NCBI RefSeq assembly: GCF_011398355.1 | Contig: NZ_AP021889.1 | Coordinates: 496,001 to 560,000 of the forward strand | Origin: Thiosulfatimonas sediminis | GTDB taxonomy: Bacteria > Pseudomonadota > Gammaproteobacteria > Thiomicrospirales > Thiomicrospiraceae | Length of the DNA: 64,000 nucleotides | Reading direction: 5' to 3' | Shown: in pieces, positions 29,003 through 37,665 of the stretch | Position numbering within the stretch: the first letter of the stretch is position 1 | Layout: each line of letters begins with the position of its first letter | Notes under the pieces: model-generated | What the model was told of the DNA's origin: nothing | What the model saw: only the letters and a program-made list of their open reading frames with translations | Databases searched by the model: none | Program-made: the position numbers and the translations under genes

Positions 29003-30319
29003 TTATTTGTCTGAATTTAGCAATGCGTTTTGGAGGATTGGCAAGGGCAAGTCGAGTGTTTGAGCAACCTCTTCAACAGGAAGGTTGAATGCTTTAATGA
29101 GCTTTGAAGCGGTTTCTAGTTGTGTTTGTTTCATGATGGACATTTCTTGATTCAAGTCGGTAGAGTGGCAGTGCTTGCTAATTGCACCTCTACCAAAATA
29201 CTTGCTTCGTTGGATTTTTGGGTCATTTGGTTGGTTGTTTTTACGTGAACGATTCTTGAACTGAAGATAATAGGGATAGCCAGTGATCAAGGTGATGTGC
29301 TCAATCAACGCCTTAAATGTATCACCGTGAGATGTGAGCGGTTTATCTTCAAATCTTGGATCATAAATGGCTTGGGTTGGCTGTAATTTAATCTTTTTTA
29401 AATTGCTTTTCTTAGTGAGTCCGTCTTCACAAGTTAAATCGTATTTCTTAGTTAGATAATCCATCCAGAGTTTCCCTATTTTAGAACAGACCACTTGATA
29501 CGAGTCGTTCATGGCTTTTAGGTCAACGAAAAGCGTGACATCGAGCTCTCCTGTTGGCAAGATCGCCCAGAAGTAGGCTTTAATCCCTTTTTTTAGGTGG
29601 TAATTCGATTGATTGAGCTCGTCGATAAATCTTTTAAAGTCTTGATGAAAGCGAGAGCTCTCCTGCCGGATGTTTGTAACCGATAAGCGTAAATGAATGA
29701 CTTGCAACTCAGCGTGGGTATTCAGAGTGTGATTAAGGTATTCAATGAGTGATTTTCGTACTTTGTTTATGCTGCGATTTTGATTACTTTTGAGAATACG
29801 AAATGCCTTGAGTTCGGAAGACGATTCATCGTTTTTCAGTTTTTTAGGCTGGCGGCTTCTCAGTGTCTGAATGAGGTGAAGAATTATCTCAACGGTCTGA
29901 TCTGGAACTTTAACATGCGACTCCCCAATTTTATTTTCGCTCTGGAGATAGGGAGATAAGCTGCCAATCTGATTGCGTATTTTTTCTGCGACGGTTTCGA
30001 GATAAGGGGATAAATGCCAGGAGCAGGCGTAACGATTTTTGATGGCGACCGTTTGCTGAAAAATCTTCAACCATTTTTTAATTTGTAAAGCTGGACAAAT
30101 TTCGGGGTTGTCAATATCCGTTTTTTCAGCCTCCATATCCACCAGCGAAATCAGGTCATTTTCAAGTCTAGCCAGCATGAGTATTCTCGTTTCGAATGAG
30201 TCTTCATCTGGCAGTTCGAGCCAAGCTGTGGAGTCTGTCGGCAGGCAAAACTTCCAAGTTGATTGGGGTGTGTATGTCGGTGAGAAAGGAGGCAGTTTTT
30301 TCGGAATCAGCAAAGACAT
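29003..30319 (-). CDS. Putative replication-type protein, divergent Gp2-like core with Rpn-like C-terminal tail
   Basis: 438 residues. The middle (about 200-300: VIHLRLSVTNIRQESSRFHQDFKRF split by a short stretch, then KKGIKAYFWAILPTGELDVTLFVD) follows the pattern of inovirus Gp2/YagK-YfjJ proteins, but the histidines of the HUH motif are missing (LDVTLFVD), so catalytic activity is doubtful. The last 40 residues (LETASKLIKAFNLPVEEVAQ then LPLPILQNAL) closely resemble the tail of the Rpn-family protein at 36656-37579. Divergent from the Gp2-family gene at 30871 across a 551-bp gap with repeats. The assignment is tentative. Confidence 0.45.
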   Translation of the reverse strand: MSLLIPKKLPPFSPTYTPQSTWKFCLPTDSTAWLELPDEDSFETRILMLARLENDLISLVDMEAEKTDIDNPEICPALQIKKWLKIFQQTVAIKNRYACSWHLSPYLETVAEKIRNQIGSLSPYLQSENKIGESHVKVPDQTVEIILHLIQTLRSRQPKKLKNDESSSELKAFRILKSNQNRSINKVRKSLIEYLNHTLNTHAELQVIHLRLSVTNIRQESSRFHQDFKRFIDELNQSNYHLKKGIKAYFWAILPTGELDVTLFVDLKAMNDSYQVVCSKIGKLWMDYLTKKYDLTCEDGLTKKSNLKKIKLQPTQAIYDPRFEDKPLTSHGDTFKALIEHITLITGYPYYLQFKNRSRKNNQPNDPKIQRSKYFGRGAISKHCHSTDLNQEMSIMKQTQLETASKLIKAFNLPVEEVAQTLDLPLPILQNALLNSDK

Positions 30320-30870
30320 TTTAAAGATTTCACCTTATTTGAGCGGATTGTCATTTTTTAAAGATGGTTCTTTATTTTGCTAAAGATGGTTCTTTTTAAG
30401 TAAAAATGCTTAAATTTTCGACAACTCTACACAAACGCCTTGGGTTAATTGACTTGCTTTTTGTGAACCCAAATATTAGGGTAAAAGGGCGTGCGAAAGG
30501 CGCTCTTGATGTTGTTCATTATAGTCAATGTCGCTGCCAGATGTTGGCATTTTAATCCGAGTGAATTTCATGTGACAATCTGAGCCAATCGATTAAAATT
30601 CTTCCAATAGACTTGGTTTATTTGAATGCGGTTATGCAGCGAAGCGGTGTTAGGTTTTTTACTAATATAACCTGACCTATACCTACGATACATTTCGGGC
30701 CTCTCTATGGATCTTGATTGTTTTGGCATTGAACGCCATCGAGATTTCATATCGTTCGGTTAGTGAGTCTCAAGCAGGTGTCATGAGCAGCTTCGTTTAA
30801 CGAAAGCTGCGATCATTATGACGATTCGGCTAAGTCGTTCTATTCACCAAAGATTAGGTAATCGTAGAAG
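30320..30870. other. Non-coding gap with direct repeats and hairpin (possible replication origin or operator region)
   Basis: 551 bp between divergent putative replication genes. Two direct repeats TAAAGATGGTTCTTT at 30359-30373 and 30381-30395 are spaced 22 bp start to start (two helical turns), iteron- or operator-like, just upstream of the minus-strand gene. A hairpin with arms GCAGCTTCGTT and AACGAAAGCTGC lies at about 30787-30810. No supportable gene is seen. A double- or single-strand origin for the HUH-type protein encoded next door is a reasonable guess. Confidence 0.45.
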
Positions 30871-32493
30871 ATGATGCGCACTGAGCTACCCCGAACAGAC
30901 CAATCGAAGTCCAAGAAGTCCTATCCTAAAAATTATCGTTCGGAGCCGGTGAATCATCCTGAGAATCGAAAACTCAAACTCCTATATGGCAACCAGGTCA
31001 GAGAGTATGCCGTGCAGACGGATCATGGTCCACTTGTCGCTGATTATATAGACCGTTTAATTCATCTGGTAGAGCATACGAGCCAAACGCATTCCAAAGT
31101 CTTTGCGCTCAGGTTTGATTTACGGTTTCCAAAAAACTGGAGTATGGCGCAGAGGTTAAATCAATGTCCACCGCCTGAAGAGGCAGGGCATGAGGGGTAT
31201 TCTAAAGACTATTTCACACGATTTATCGAATCCTTTAAGAGTAAGCTCAAAAGCCTCAATCAAAGACGTAAAAAAAAGGGAGTCAGGCACAAGCACTGGC
31301 TTGAGTTTTGTCGAGCAGTGGAAATCGGTGGTCGTAATCATGGCGTACACATCCATGTGTTGTTTCTGCTCAACGGGCAGGTCTTTCATGATTTGGGCGA
31401 TAAGCGTGAGAGGGCAATGGTAAACCCTGAGCTTCTGAGTACGTTGATTCGAAGTGCTTGGGCGAGTGCCTTATTTGGTGTGCATAACGCTAGCCTGAGA
31501 TACCCTCCAGACGATTGGCATTCCAATATCCCAAATACCGATGCGATGATGGACGTCTATGAGCAACAGCTTGTTCGATTCATCACACCTGTGCGGCGTA
31601 TTTTTGCAACAGACCCTTCTGAAAGGCATCAAACCGTTAAAGAGCTGATTTATGTCACCTCTTACCTGTGTAAAGCGCACACAAAGCATTATCAATTGGG
31701 TATGCAGCCATTTCAGGCAACCGTCACACCTGACAAGCGGATGACGTTTCCAGATCATTCCACGAATCCCCAAGGGCAACCTTTGTATTTGTTCGGAGAC
31801 CCTAGTAGGCAATTTCATTATGACTCTGACTTTGATGGGGTGGTGTTGAGAACCGATTGGCAGCCTTATGTCGGCAATGAACTGGAACAAATTAAGGCGT
31901 ATTCAGAACGTGTGTTTGAACGAGGGATGCCATTGGCTTTGATTCGAATGCGTTTTAACCCCTTGTCGAGGTATCGAGATCAAATGCCTCATTATAAGCC
32001 GATTGAAGCCTTTTTAGATGAGTGTGAGAAGTCTCTGATACCCAATACACTACCTCGCTCTGAGAAGCAATCTAGGCGTTTTCTTGCCGTGGCGAAATGG
32101 CATCTTAATGAAGACGAAGCCTGTTCGATTCATCTTGTGGTGATCTTAAACCAATCGATGTATCAGGATTTGCTTAAACAGATAGATGGTCAATTGTATG
32201 ATTTTTTCAATGAGTGTTATCAGTTCAGATTTTCCAATGCAAAATCGCAAGCCAAACTCGATCTCTCATTGTATGAAGAATTGCTGTTCACTGCGAACCG
32301 ACCTGAGAGTGCACAAAAGAAATGGCACGCCCAGCAGATGCTTTACACCTTGGCATCCTCTGTCGCAGGATGTTCAAGAAGTTCAACTTTATACTGTCGC
32401 CCCATTGAATTGCCTGAACGGAAGATCTCCCAAGAGGTAGTTTCTCAGAAAAATCAACAGAAAATGCAACAAGGGTGGGGGGATTTGCTTTAG
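30871..32493 (+). CDS. Inovirus Gp2-family (YagK/YfjJ) putative replication protein
   Basis: 540 residues. The core (about 60-230) has KVFALRFDLRFPKNWSMAQR, the HUH-type HGVHIHVLFLLNGQVFHDLG near 155-175, and later YVTSYLCKAHTKHY (about 268-281), which matches the second helix of Gp2-like proteins. The family is found in filamentous phage satellites and integrative elements and is thought to start rolling-circle replication. A second part (about 385-480) repeats a similar pattern (RFLAVAKWHLNEDEACSIHLVVILNQSMYQDL), so it may be an internal duplication. It has its own likely promoter in the gap upstream. Confidence 0.75.
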   Translation: MMRTELPRTDQSKSKKSYPKNYRSEPVNHPENRKLKLLYGNQVREYAVQTDHGPLVADYIDRLIHLVEHTSQTHSKVFALRFDLRFPKNWSMAQRLNQCPPPEEAGHEGYSKDYFTRFIESFKSKLKSLNQRRKKKGVRHKHWLEFCRAVEIGGRNHGVHIHVLFLLNGQVFHDLGDKRERAMVNPELLSTLIRSAWASALFGVHNASLRYPPDDWHSNIPNTDAMMDVYEQQLVRFITPVRRIFATDPSERHQTVKELIYVTSYLCKAHTKHYQLGMQPFQATVTPDKRMTFPDHSTNPQGQPLYLFGDPSRQFHYDSDFDGVVLRTDWQPYVGNELEQIKAYSERVFERGMPLALIRMRFNPLSRYRDQMPHYKPIEAFLDECEKSLIPNTLPRSEKQSRRFLAVAKWHLNEDEACSIHLVVILNQSMYQDLLKQIDGQLYDFFNECYQFRFSNAKSQAKLDLSLYEELLFTANRPESAQKKWHAQQMLYTLASSVAGCSRSSTLYCRPIELPERKISQEVVSQKNQQKMQQGWGDLL

Positions 32494-32594
32494 AAAACTG
32501 TATGAGTCAGTCATGTTCGATTCCATTGAAATTCAGACCTATATCACTGTAATGAGCAAGCGAGAGCTTGCGTTCTATTTTCAAGGAGAACTTT

Positions 32595-32930
32595 ATGACA
32601 GTGATTTGTCCTCAATGCGGTTCAGCACGCATTAAACAGGCCCATACGGCACGAAATATCGCCACCTCAATTGGTATCGCCGGTGGTGTGACAGCAGGCT
32701 TTAATGGCGCACTCACAGGGGCGACAGTTGGTCGAACGGTTGGCATGATTGCAGGGCCGCCAGGTATGGCGATTGGCACGCTCAGTGGTGCAATTATTGG
32801 CGCGTTAGTTGGCGCAACGGCATTAGGAACGGCAGGTGCGAATATTGGCAATAAAATCGATCAAGAGGTCTTGAACAGCTGTACTTGTCAAGACTGTCAG
32901 TATTGCTTTAACCCGCATCACCCAATCTAG
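32595..32930 (+). CDS. Small glycine-zipper protein with paired Cys motifs
   Basis: 111 residues. The N-terminus has ICPQCGS and the C-terminus CTCQDCQYC, together able to form a zinc ribbon. Between them lie about 70 residues of Gly/Ala-rich glycine-zipper sequence (GIAGGVTAGFNGALTGATVG and GMAIGTLSGAIIGALVGATA), which suggests membrane-inserting helices. Start at ATG 32595 (AAGGAG six bases upstream); the frame is open back to 32568. A GNRA-loop hairpin GCAAGC-GAGA-GCTTGC lies at 32556-32571 just before the ribosome-binding site. Similar small proteins are common in mobile elements; function unknown. Confidence 0.65.
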   Translation: MTVICPQCGSARIKQAHTARNIATSIGIAGGVTAGFNGALTGATVGRTVGMIAGPPGMAIGTLSGAIIGALVGATALGTAGANIGNKIDQEVLNSCTCQDCQYCFNPHHPI

Positions 32931-32956
32931 TCCTACACAATTTAATCATTTATCAG

Positions 32957-32986
32957 CTCGGTACGCTCAGGCGTATCGGGCTTTTT
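32957..32986 (+). terminator. Rho-independent terminator after glycine-zipper gene
   Basis: Arms CGGTACGC and GCGTATCG around TCAG, followed by GGC and seven T. It separates the small glycine-zipper gene from the recombination operon that starts at 33022. Confidence 0.7.
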
Positions 32987-33021
32987 TTATGCCTAATTTA
33001 TCTCACAGAAGGAGAATCTTT

Positions 33022-34071
33022 ATGGCACACGCAGAGTTACGACAACACCCACAAAACCAACCTGTCACATCTTCCACGCAAGATTTACCGATTGCGGACA
33101 CGCAACGAAAATTCGCTCAAGCCTATCGCATGATTGCGACCAACCAGCTGGATAAACACCTTTGGCTTAAATATCGTGGACTCGGCATTGGAGCCAGTGA
33201 TGCCGCAGCCGCTTGTGGGCTGAACCCTTTTAAATCGCAACTTGAACTCTGGATGGAGAAAACCGGACGCATTGAACCAAGTCAGCCCAGTGACAACGAA
33301 GACAGTCCATTACTGTGGGGCACGGTATTAGAACCGATTGTTGCAGAGCACTACGCCAAACGCACAGGCTCCAAAGTCCGTCGGGTGAATGCGATTTTAC
33401 AGCACGCAGATTATCCTTGGATGCTGGCGAATTTAGATCGGGAAGTCCAAGGCGGTGAAGTGCCCTTATTGGAGTGCAAAACCACGGGGGCTTATGGCGC
33501 AAAGCATTGGTCTGAGGGCGTGCCGGAATATGTCCAGCTGCAAGTGCAACACCAACTTGCGGTGACTGGCTTTGAAGCCGCAGATGTGGCAGTCTTAATT
33601 GCTGGACAGGAACTGCAGATTCACCGTATTGAACGAGATGAAGACTTGATCAGCAATTTGATTGCATTGGAACAAGCCTTTTGGCACCGTGTGACGGAGG
33701 ACATTCCACCGCCTGCAGATGCCAGTGCGTCTTCTGAACGAGCGTTGCGTCAGCTGTATCCTCAAAATACCAGCCAAACCCTCAACCTCACCGAGAATAA
33801 GTCAGCCAATACGCAATTTGAAGAGTTGCTCTACGTGCGTGAACAGCTCGCTATTTTGAGTGATAAGGAAGCGCTGCTCAAACACCAGCTGCAACAAACC
33901 CTTGGTGATGCGGAACAAGCACAATTTGAGAGTGGTCGCATTAGTTGGAAATGCTCAAAACCCTCGACCGCCTTTGATAGCAAAGCGTTTAAAGAAGATC
34001 ACCCTGATTTATACGCTGAGTATCAAATCCCCAAAATGGGTAGCCGTCGCTTTTTGGTCAAGCCTGACTAA
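33022..34071 (+). CDS. YqaJ-type viral recombinase / exonuclease
   Basis: 349 residues of the YqaJ (lambda exonuclease-like) nuclease superfamily. Seen: GLGIGASDAAAACGLNPFKS (about 54-73), LLWGTVLEPIVAEHYAKRTG, WMLANLDREV and the catalytic LLECKTTGAYG (E-x-K, about 150-160), then PEYVQLQVQHQLAVTGF. It would resect double-stranded ends for recombination together with an annealing protein. Start at ATG 33022 with AAGGAG upstream. It is the first of four genes (to 36532) that each have a strong AAGGAG site, as in conserved recombination/metabolism blocks of integrative elements. Confidence 0.88.
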   Translation: MAHAELRQHPQNQPVTSSTQDLPIADTQRKFAQAYRMIATNQLDKHLWLKYRGLGIGASDAAAACGLNPFKSQLELWMEKTGRIEPSQPSDNEDSPLLWGTVLEPIVAEHYAKRTGSKVRRVNAILQHADYPWMLANLDREVQGGEVPLLECKTTGAYGAKHWSEGVPEYVQLQVQHQLAVTGFEAADVAVLIAGQELQIHRIERDEDLISNLIALEQAFWHRVTEDIPPPADASASSERALRQLYPQNTSQTLNLTENKSANTQFEELLYVREQLAILSDKEALLKHQLQQTLGDAEQAQFESGRISWKCSKPSTAFDSKAFKEDHPDLYAEYQIPKMGSRRFLVKPD

Positions 34072-34109
34072 AACACCACCCATTCACTTTTCAATCCACT
34101 CTTGTTTAA

Positions 34110-34139
34110 GCCTGCAGCCAATGTGCTGCGGGCTTTTTT
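34110..34139 (+). terminator. Rho-independent terminator
   Basis: GCCTGCAGC-CAATGT-GCTGCGGGC followed by six T, between the YqaJ gene and the next gene. It may act as an attenuator inside the block. Confidence 0.75.
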
Positions 34140-34167
34140 GTCTTTCGTTATTTTAAGGAGCATCCAA

Positions 34168-35139
34168 ATGTTAAAAGGACTCATGCTGACCCCGCCGGTC
34201 ATTGGACGTATTTCCATCGGTCAAGTGGTGGAGAAAAACGGCAAACGTCTGCCGCAAAAAGACGATCAATTTACGCTGACCTCTCAACTGCAAACCTCGG
34301 ACGGTTGGTTAAAGCATCCGCTGGACGAACAGTTACGAGCACAGGACAAGGCAGGCAAAAAGCTCAGAGAGATTCCGGTGCAATTGCTGTTTAGTGATCC
34401 CGATTTGAATCTACGTGCCGAATACAGCTTTTTTGAGCGAGACACCGGACGTCCGTTTTGTGTCGGTAATGGCGAAACCTGCCAACGCAGAACACCGAGC
34501 GGCATTGAAACCCTACCTTGCCCCAGTCCTGAGGCGTGTGAGTTTGCCAGTGGCTATTGCAAGCCTTATGGTCGCTTAAACGTGATTGTTGAGAACCCAA
34601 GCACAGAGGGATCCGAAGATTCCCAAGACTCTCAAGACCCTCTAGGTAGCTTTATATTCCGTACCACGGGCTTTAACTCCATTCGCACCTTGGCGGCACG
34701 CCTGCAATATTTTGCAGCGATCTCTGGTAAGCGTTTAGCCTGCTTACCGCTGGCGTTAAAACTTCGAGGTAAGTCCACCCGACAAAGTTATGGTCGCCCA
34801 ATCTACTATGTGGACCTGACTTTACGCTCTGGTTTATCACTGGAAGAAACCCTTGGCATTGCCCAAGCCATTGATGAACAACGCCAAGCAATGGGCTATG
34901 ACCAAGCGGCTCTCGATCGTGCTGCCAAAAAAGGTTATCAGCAAGGTGCCTTTGAAGAATCTAGTGATGAAGCGATGGACGTGGTGGAAGAGTTTTATCC
35001 AGAACTTCATGCTCAAACGATCACGCCTGTTACTCACGCTCAACCCACTCAATCAAATGGGGTCAAAGCGGTCAACGGCAAATCCACCCCATCCCGATTA
35101 GCTCAAGCCGTGCAAACGCAAGTGACTGCACAGCAATAA
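34168..35139 (+). CDS. Gp3/RDF-like protein (often annotated hydrolase or metal-binding protein)
   Basis: 323 residues: LTPPVIGRISIGQVVEKNGK, RLPQKDDQFTLTSQ, GWLKHPLDEQLRA, LLFSDPDLNLRAEYSFFERD, a Cys cluster (CVGNGETCQRR, CPSPEACEFASGYCKPYGRL), FIFRTTGFNSIRTLAARLQY and IYYVDLTLRSG. This pattern is a widely conserved integrative-element protein and resembles the phage Gp3-like recombination directionality family, which can steer integrases towards excision. That link is recalled from family patterns and is moderate at best. Start at ATG 34168 with AAGGAG upstream; the frame to 34102 is not used. Confidence 0.6.
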   Translation: MLKGLMLTPPVIGRISIGQVVEKNGKRLPQKDDQFTLTSQLQTSDGWLKHPLDEQLRAQDKAGKKLREIPVQLLFSDPDLNLRAEYSFFERDTGRPFCVGNGETCQRRTPSGIETLPCPSPEACEFASGYCKPYGRLNVIVENPSTEGSEDSQDSQDPLGSFIFRTTGFNSIRTLAARLQYFAAISGKRLACLPLALKLRGKSTRQSYGRPIYYVDLTLRSGLSLEETLGIAQAIDEQRQAMGYDQAALDRAAKKGYQQGAFEESSDEAMDVVEEFYPELHAQTITPVTHAQPTQSNGVKAVNGKSTPSRLAQAVQTQVTAQQ

Positions 35140-35171
35140 CCGAATCTTTATTCCAATTAAGGAGAACCATC

Positions 35172-36014
35172 ATGGCGATGAATATTTTAACCGACAATCA
35201 ACTTTACCAAACCGCTCCTGCGATCTTTGCAGAATCACCGGATCATGCCGTTTCAGAGCGGTATGGCTTTGTACCCACCATTGAGGTGATTAATGAACTC
35301 AAAAACGAGGGCTGGTATCCGGTGCGTGCACAACAAACCAATGTACGAGATCAAGACAAACGCCATCTTGCTAAGCACATGATTCGTTTTCGCCAAGACC
35401 CAGATCGACAACTCACCATTGGGGATTCCATTGCGGAATTAGTGTTGACCAACTCCCATGATCGCAGTTCAGCCTATCAACTGGACTTAGGCGTGTTTCG
35501 CTTAGTGTGTCTCAATGGCATGGTGGCGAAAGCGGGTGATTTAGGAGGGATTTGCGTCAAGCATGGTAAAAACGTCGTGGACAATATCCTGGAGGGTTCC
35601 CTAGCCCTTGCCAACCAAGTGCCGCAAATCTCTGAGTCGGTTGAAAACCTACAATCCACCTTAATCTCAAATCTTGAGAGTCAGATGTTTGCCCGAGCTG
35701 CGTTACATCTGCGTTATGGCGAACACTGGCAAGCACTGAGTCCTATCAGTAGTGATGCCTTATTGCAAGCCCGACGCAGTGAGGACAAGGAGCCAACGCT
35801 TTGGAAAACCTTTAATCGCGTGCAAGAGAACCTGATGAAAGGCGGTCTTATGGGGCGCTCTCAAACTGGACGACGTACTCGCACCAAAGCCATTGCCTCA
35901 GTGACCGAAGATGTTCGATTGAATCGCGCTCTGTGGCAACTGGCGGATGAGTTCTCCAAACTCAAACACACTCAACCTGTAACACCTCGCACACCTCTGT
36001 TACTCAATGCTTAA
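35172..36014 (+). CDS. DUF932 family protein
   Basis: 280 residues. VSERYGFVPTIEVINELKNE, GWYPVRAQQTNVRDQDKRHL, AKHMIRFRQ, IAELVLTNSHDRSSAYQLDL and FRLVCLNGMV match DUF932 proteins, which resemble plasmid/phage-borne relatives of unknown biochemical role, common next to YqaJ and RadC genes. AAGGAG precedes the ATG. Located 32 bp after the Gp3-like gene and 20 bp before radC. Confidence 0.85.
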   Translation: MAMNILTDNQLYQTAPAIFAESPDHAVSERYGFVPTIEVINELKNEGWYPVRAQQTNVRDQDKRHLAKHMIRFRQDPDRQLTIGDSIAELVLTNSHDRSSAYQLDLGVFRLVCLNGMVAKAGDLGGICVKHGKNVVDNILEGSLALANQVPQISESVENLQSTLISNLESQMFARAALHLRYGEHWQALSPISSDALLQARRSEDKEPTLWKTFNRVQENLMKGGLMGRSQTGRRTRTKAIASVTEDVRLNRALWQLADEFSKLKHTQPVTPRTPLLLNA

Positions 36015-36034
36015 ACTTAGTAAGGAGAACACTT

Positions 36035-36532
36035 ATGCTACCACACCCATTTAAAGCCCATGACAGTCAAGGGCATTATCAAATCAACCAACCTGTCCAT
36101 TCACAGGACATCATTAAAATGGCGAATTATTTGACCCGTCAACGCCTGAAAAAAGGTACAGATCTTTCCAGTCCTGAGAAGAGTTATGACTACTTGCAAA
36201 CGCTTTTACAAAACCAAGAGCGAGAAGTGTTTGGGGTGATTCTGCTGGACCAACAACATCGCATTATCCAATACCAAGAACTGTTTCAAGGTACGATTAA
36301 TCAAGCCAGTGTGTATCCAAGAGAAATTGTGAAACAGGCTCTCATGAATAATGCAGCTGCCGTCATTCTGGTGCATAACCATCCAAGCGGGGATCCAACA
36401 CCCAGCATGGCGGACAAGCAGCTGACCCAAATCATCAAAGAAGCCCTAGCTTTAGTGGATATTCGCACCCTTGACCATCTTGTAGTTGGGCATGAAGGCT
36501 ATCGCTCTTTGGCGAAAATGGGTTGGCTTTAA
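36035..36532 (+). CDS. radC: RadC-like JAB domain protein
   Basis: 165 residues, short for chromosomal RadC because the N-terminal helix-hairpin-helix part is missing, as usual in mobile elements. The JAMM metalloprotease signature is complete: E in FGVILLDQQHRIIQYQELF region and VHNHPSGDPTPSMADKQLT (about 115-133). The true role of element-borne RadC is unknown; despite the name it is not shown to repair DNA. AAGGAG precedes the start. Last gene of the recombination block. Confidence 0.88.
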   Translation: MLPHPFKAHDSQGHYQINQPVHSQDIIKMANYLTRQRLKKGTDLSSPEKSYDYLQTLLQNQEREVFGVILLDQQHRIIQYQELFQGTINQASVYPREIVKQALMNNAAAVILVHNHPSGDPTPSMADKQLTQIIKEALALVDIRTLDHLVVGHEGYRSLAKMGWL

Positions 36533-36545
36533 GCTAAACTAATTG

Positions 36546-36577
36546 AAAAACCTCTTGCATGGGGTTTTTCTTTTTTT
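36546..36577 (+). terminator. Rho-independent terminator after radC
   Basis: AAAAACCTC-TTGCATG-GGGTTTTT followed by a long T run. Closes the YqaJ-RadC block. Confidence 0.75.
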
Positions 36578-36655
36578 TTGCAAAAGAGGGCAAAGCTATG
36601 GCAAAGTCTGTATTGTGGTAATATCGATATATGAAGTTCAAGGTATAAAAATCTC

Positions 36656-37579
36656 ATGTCCAATTCCATTGGAATCAAACCGACACAAGACCATGATAGT
36701 CCCTGGAAAGAAGCTTTGGAACTGCGCTTTCCTGAGTTTCTAGATCTGCTCTTCCCAAGTGTTGCTCAGCTAGTCGATTGCACAAAACCGATTGTGTTTT
36801 TGGATAAAGAATTGCAAAAAATTATGCCTGAAGCGGAACAAGGACGCACCTATGCCGATAAATTGGTGCAAGTCCATCTTAAAGACGGTGACACGACTTG
36901 GATATTGATTCATGTTGAAGTCCAAGGTGAACCTGAAAAAGCCTTTGCAAAACGAATGTTTCAATATAACTACCGCATTCAAGATAAATATAATCGAGAT
37001 GTCATTAGCTTGGCGGTGTTGAGTGATACCCATGCTAGTTTTAGACCTACTCGTTACGAGCATAGTTTAGCGGGATGCCGCACCGTGTTTGAATACCCAA
37101 CGGCAAAGTTGCTCGACTGGAAAGAAAAGGTGGATGAATTGCTTGCCAGCGAAAATGTGTTTGCGCTGATAGTGGCCGCACAACTGTACGCCAAACTCAT
37201 TCCCAATGCTGAACAGCAGCTCGATGCGAAAGCGAAGTTGATTCGATTGTTGTATGAAAGAGAATATTCACGAGATCAGATTATTGAACTCTTCCGTTTA
37301 GTTGACTGGATGATTCGATTACCTGATAATTTAGCCATTGAATTTAAAGAGATTGTCCACCAAATCGAGGAGGAAAAACAGATGGCGTATATCACATCAG
37401 TAGAGCGTCTTGCTGCGGAGGAAGCAAAGTTAGAAGGTAAATTAGAAGGCAAGTTAGAAACTGCTTTGCAAATGATTAAAGAGTTTCATTTGTCGGCCCA
37501 AGAAGTCGCTGAAAAATTGCAGTTGCCGCTTAAAGACTTAATGGAGCGCCTAAAGCACTCAGAGAGCAACGACAGCTAA
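36656..37579 (+). CDS. Rpn-family PD-(D/E)XK protein (YhgA-like putative transposase)
   Basis: 307 residues of the Rpn/YhgA-like nuclease group. WILIHVEVQGEPEKAFAKRM (about 83-102) contains the E-x-Q catalytic strand of the PD-(D/E)XK fold, followed by FQYNYRIQDKYNRDVISLAV. The C-terminus has a KLEGKLEGKLETALQMIKEF repeat and the typical FHLSAQEVAEKLQLPLKDLM tail. Rpn proteins promote RecA-independent recombination, and some act in phage defence. It stands alone with terminators on both sides. Confidence 0.82.
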   Translation: MSNSIGIKPTQDHDSPWKEALELRFPEFLDLLFPSVAQLVDCTKPIVFLDKELQKIMPEAEQGRTYADKLVQVHLKDGDTTWILIHVEVQGEPEKAFAKRMFQYNYRIQDKYNRDVISLAVLSDTHASFRPTRYEHSLAGCRTVFEYPTAKLLDWKEKVDELLASENVFALIVAAQLYAKLIPNAEQQLDAKAKLIRLLYEREYSRDQIIELFRLVDWMIRLPDNLAIEFKEIVHQIEEEKQMAYITSVERLAAEEAKLEGKLEGKLETALQMIKEFHLSAQEVAEKLQLPLKDLMERLKHSESNDS

Positions 37580-37597
37580 TCTAAGGCAAGACAAAGA

Positions 37598-37625
37598 AAA
37601 ACGCCTCCTAATTTGGAGGCGTTGG
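37598..37625. terminator. Bidirectional terminator between Rpn gene and integrase 1
   Basis: AACGCCTCC and GGAGGCGTT form a 9-bp stem with A-rich sequence on the left and T-rich on the right, placed between the convergent rpn-like and integrase genes. It can serve both. Confidence 0.7.
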
Positions 37626-37665
37626 TCTCTCAGGGGTCGGTAAAAAAGTCGCTAAACGGACCATG

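Noticed and set aside
30535-30750. Short open frame on the minus strand in the 30320-30870 gap
   Set aside because: 60 codons, no ribosome-binding site, no motif, and it overlaps repeats and hairpins likely to be control sequences.
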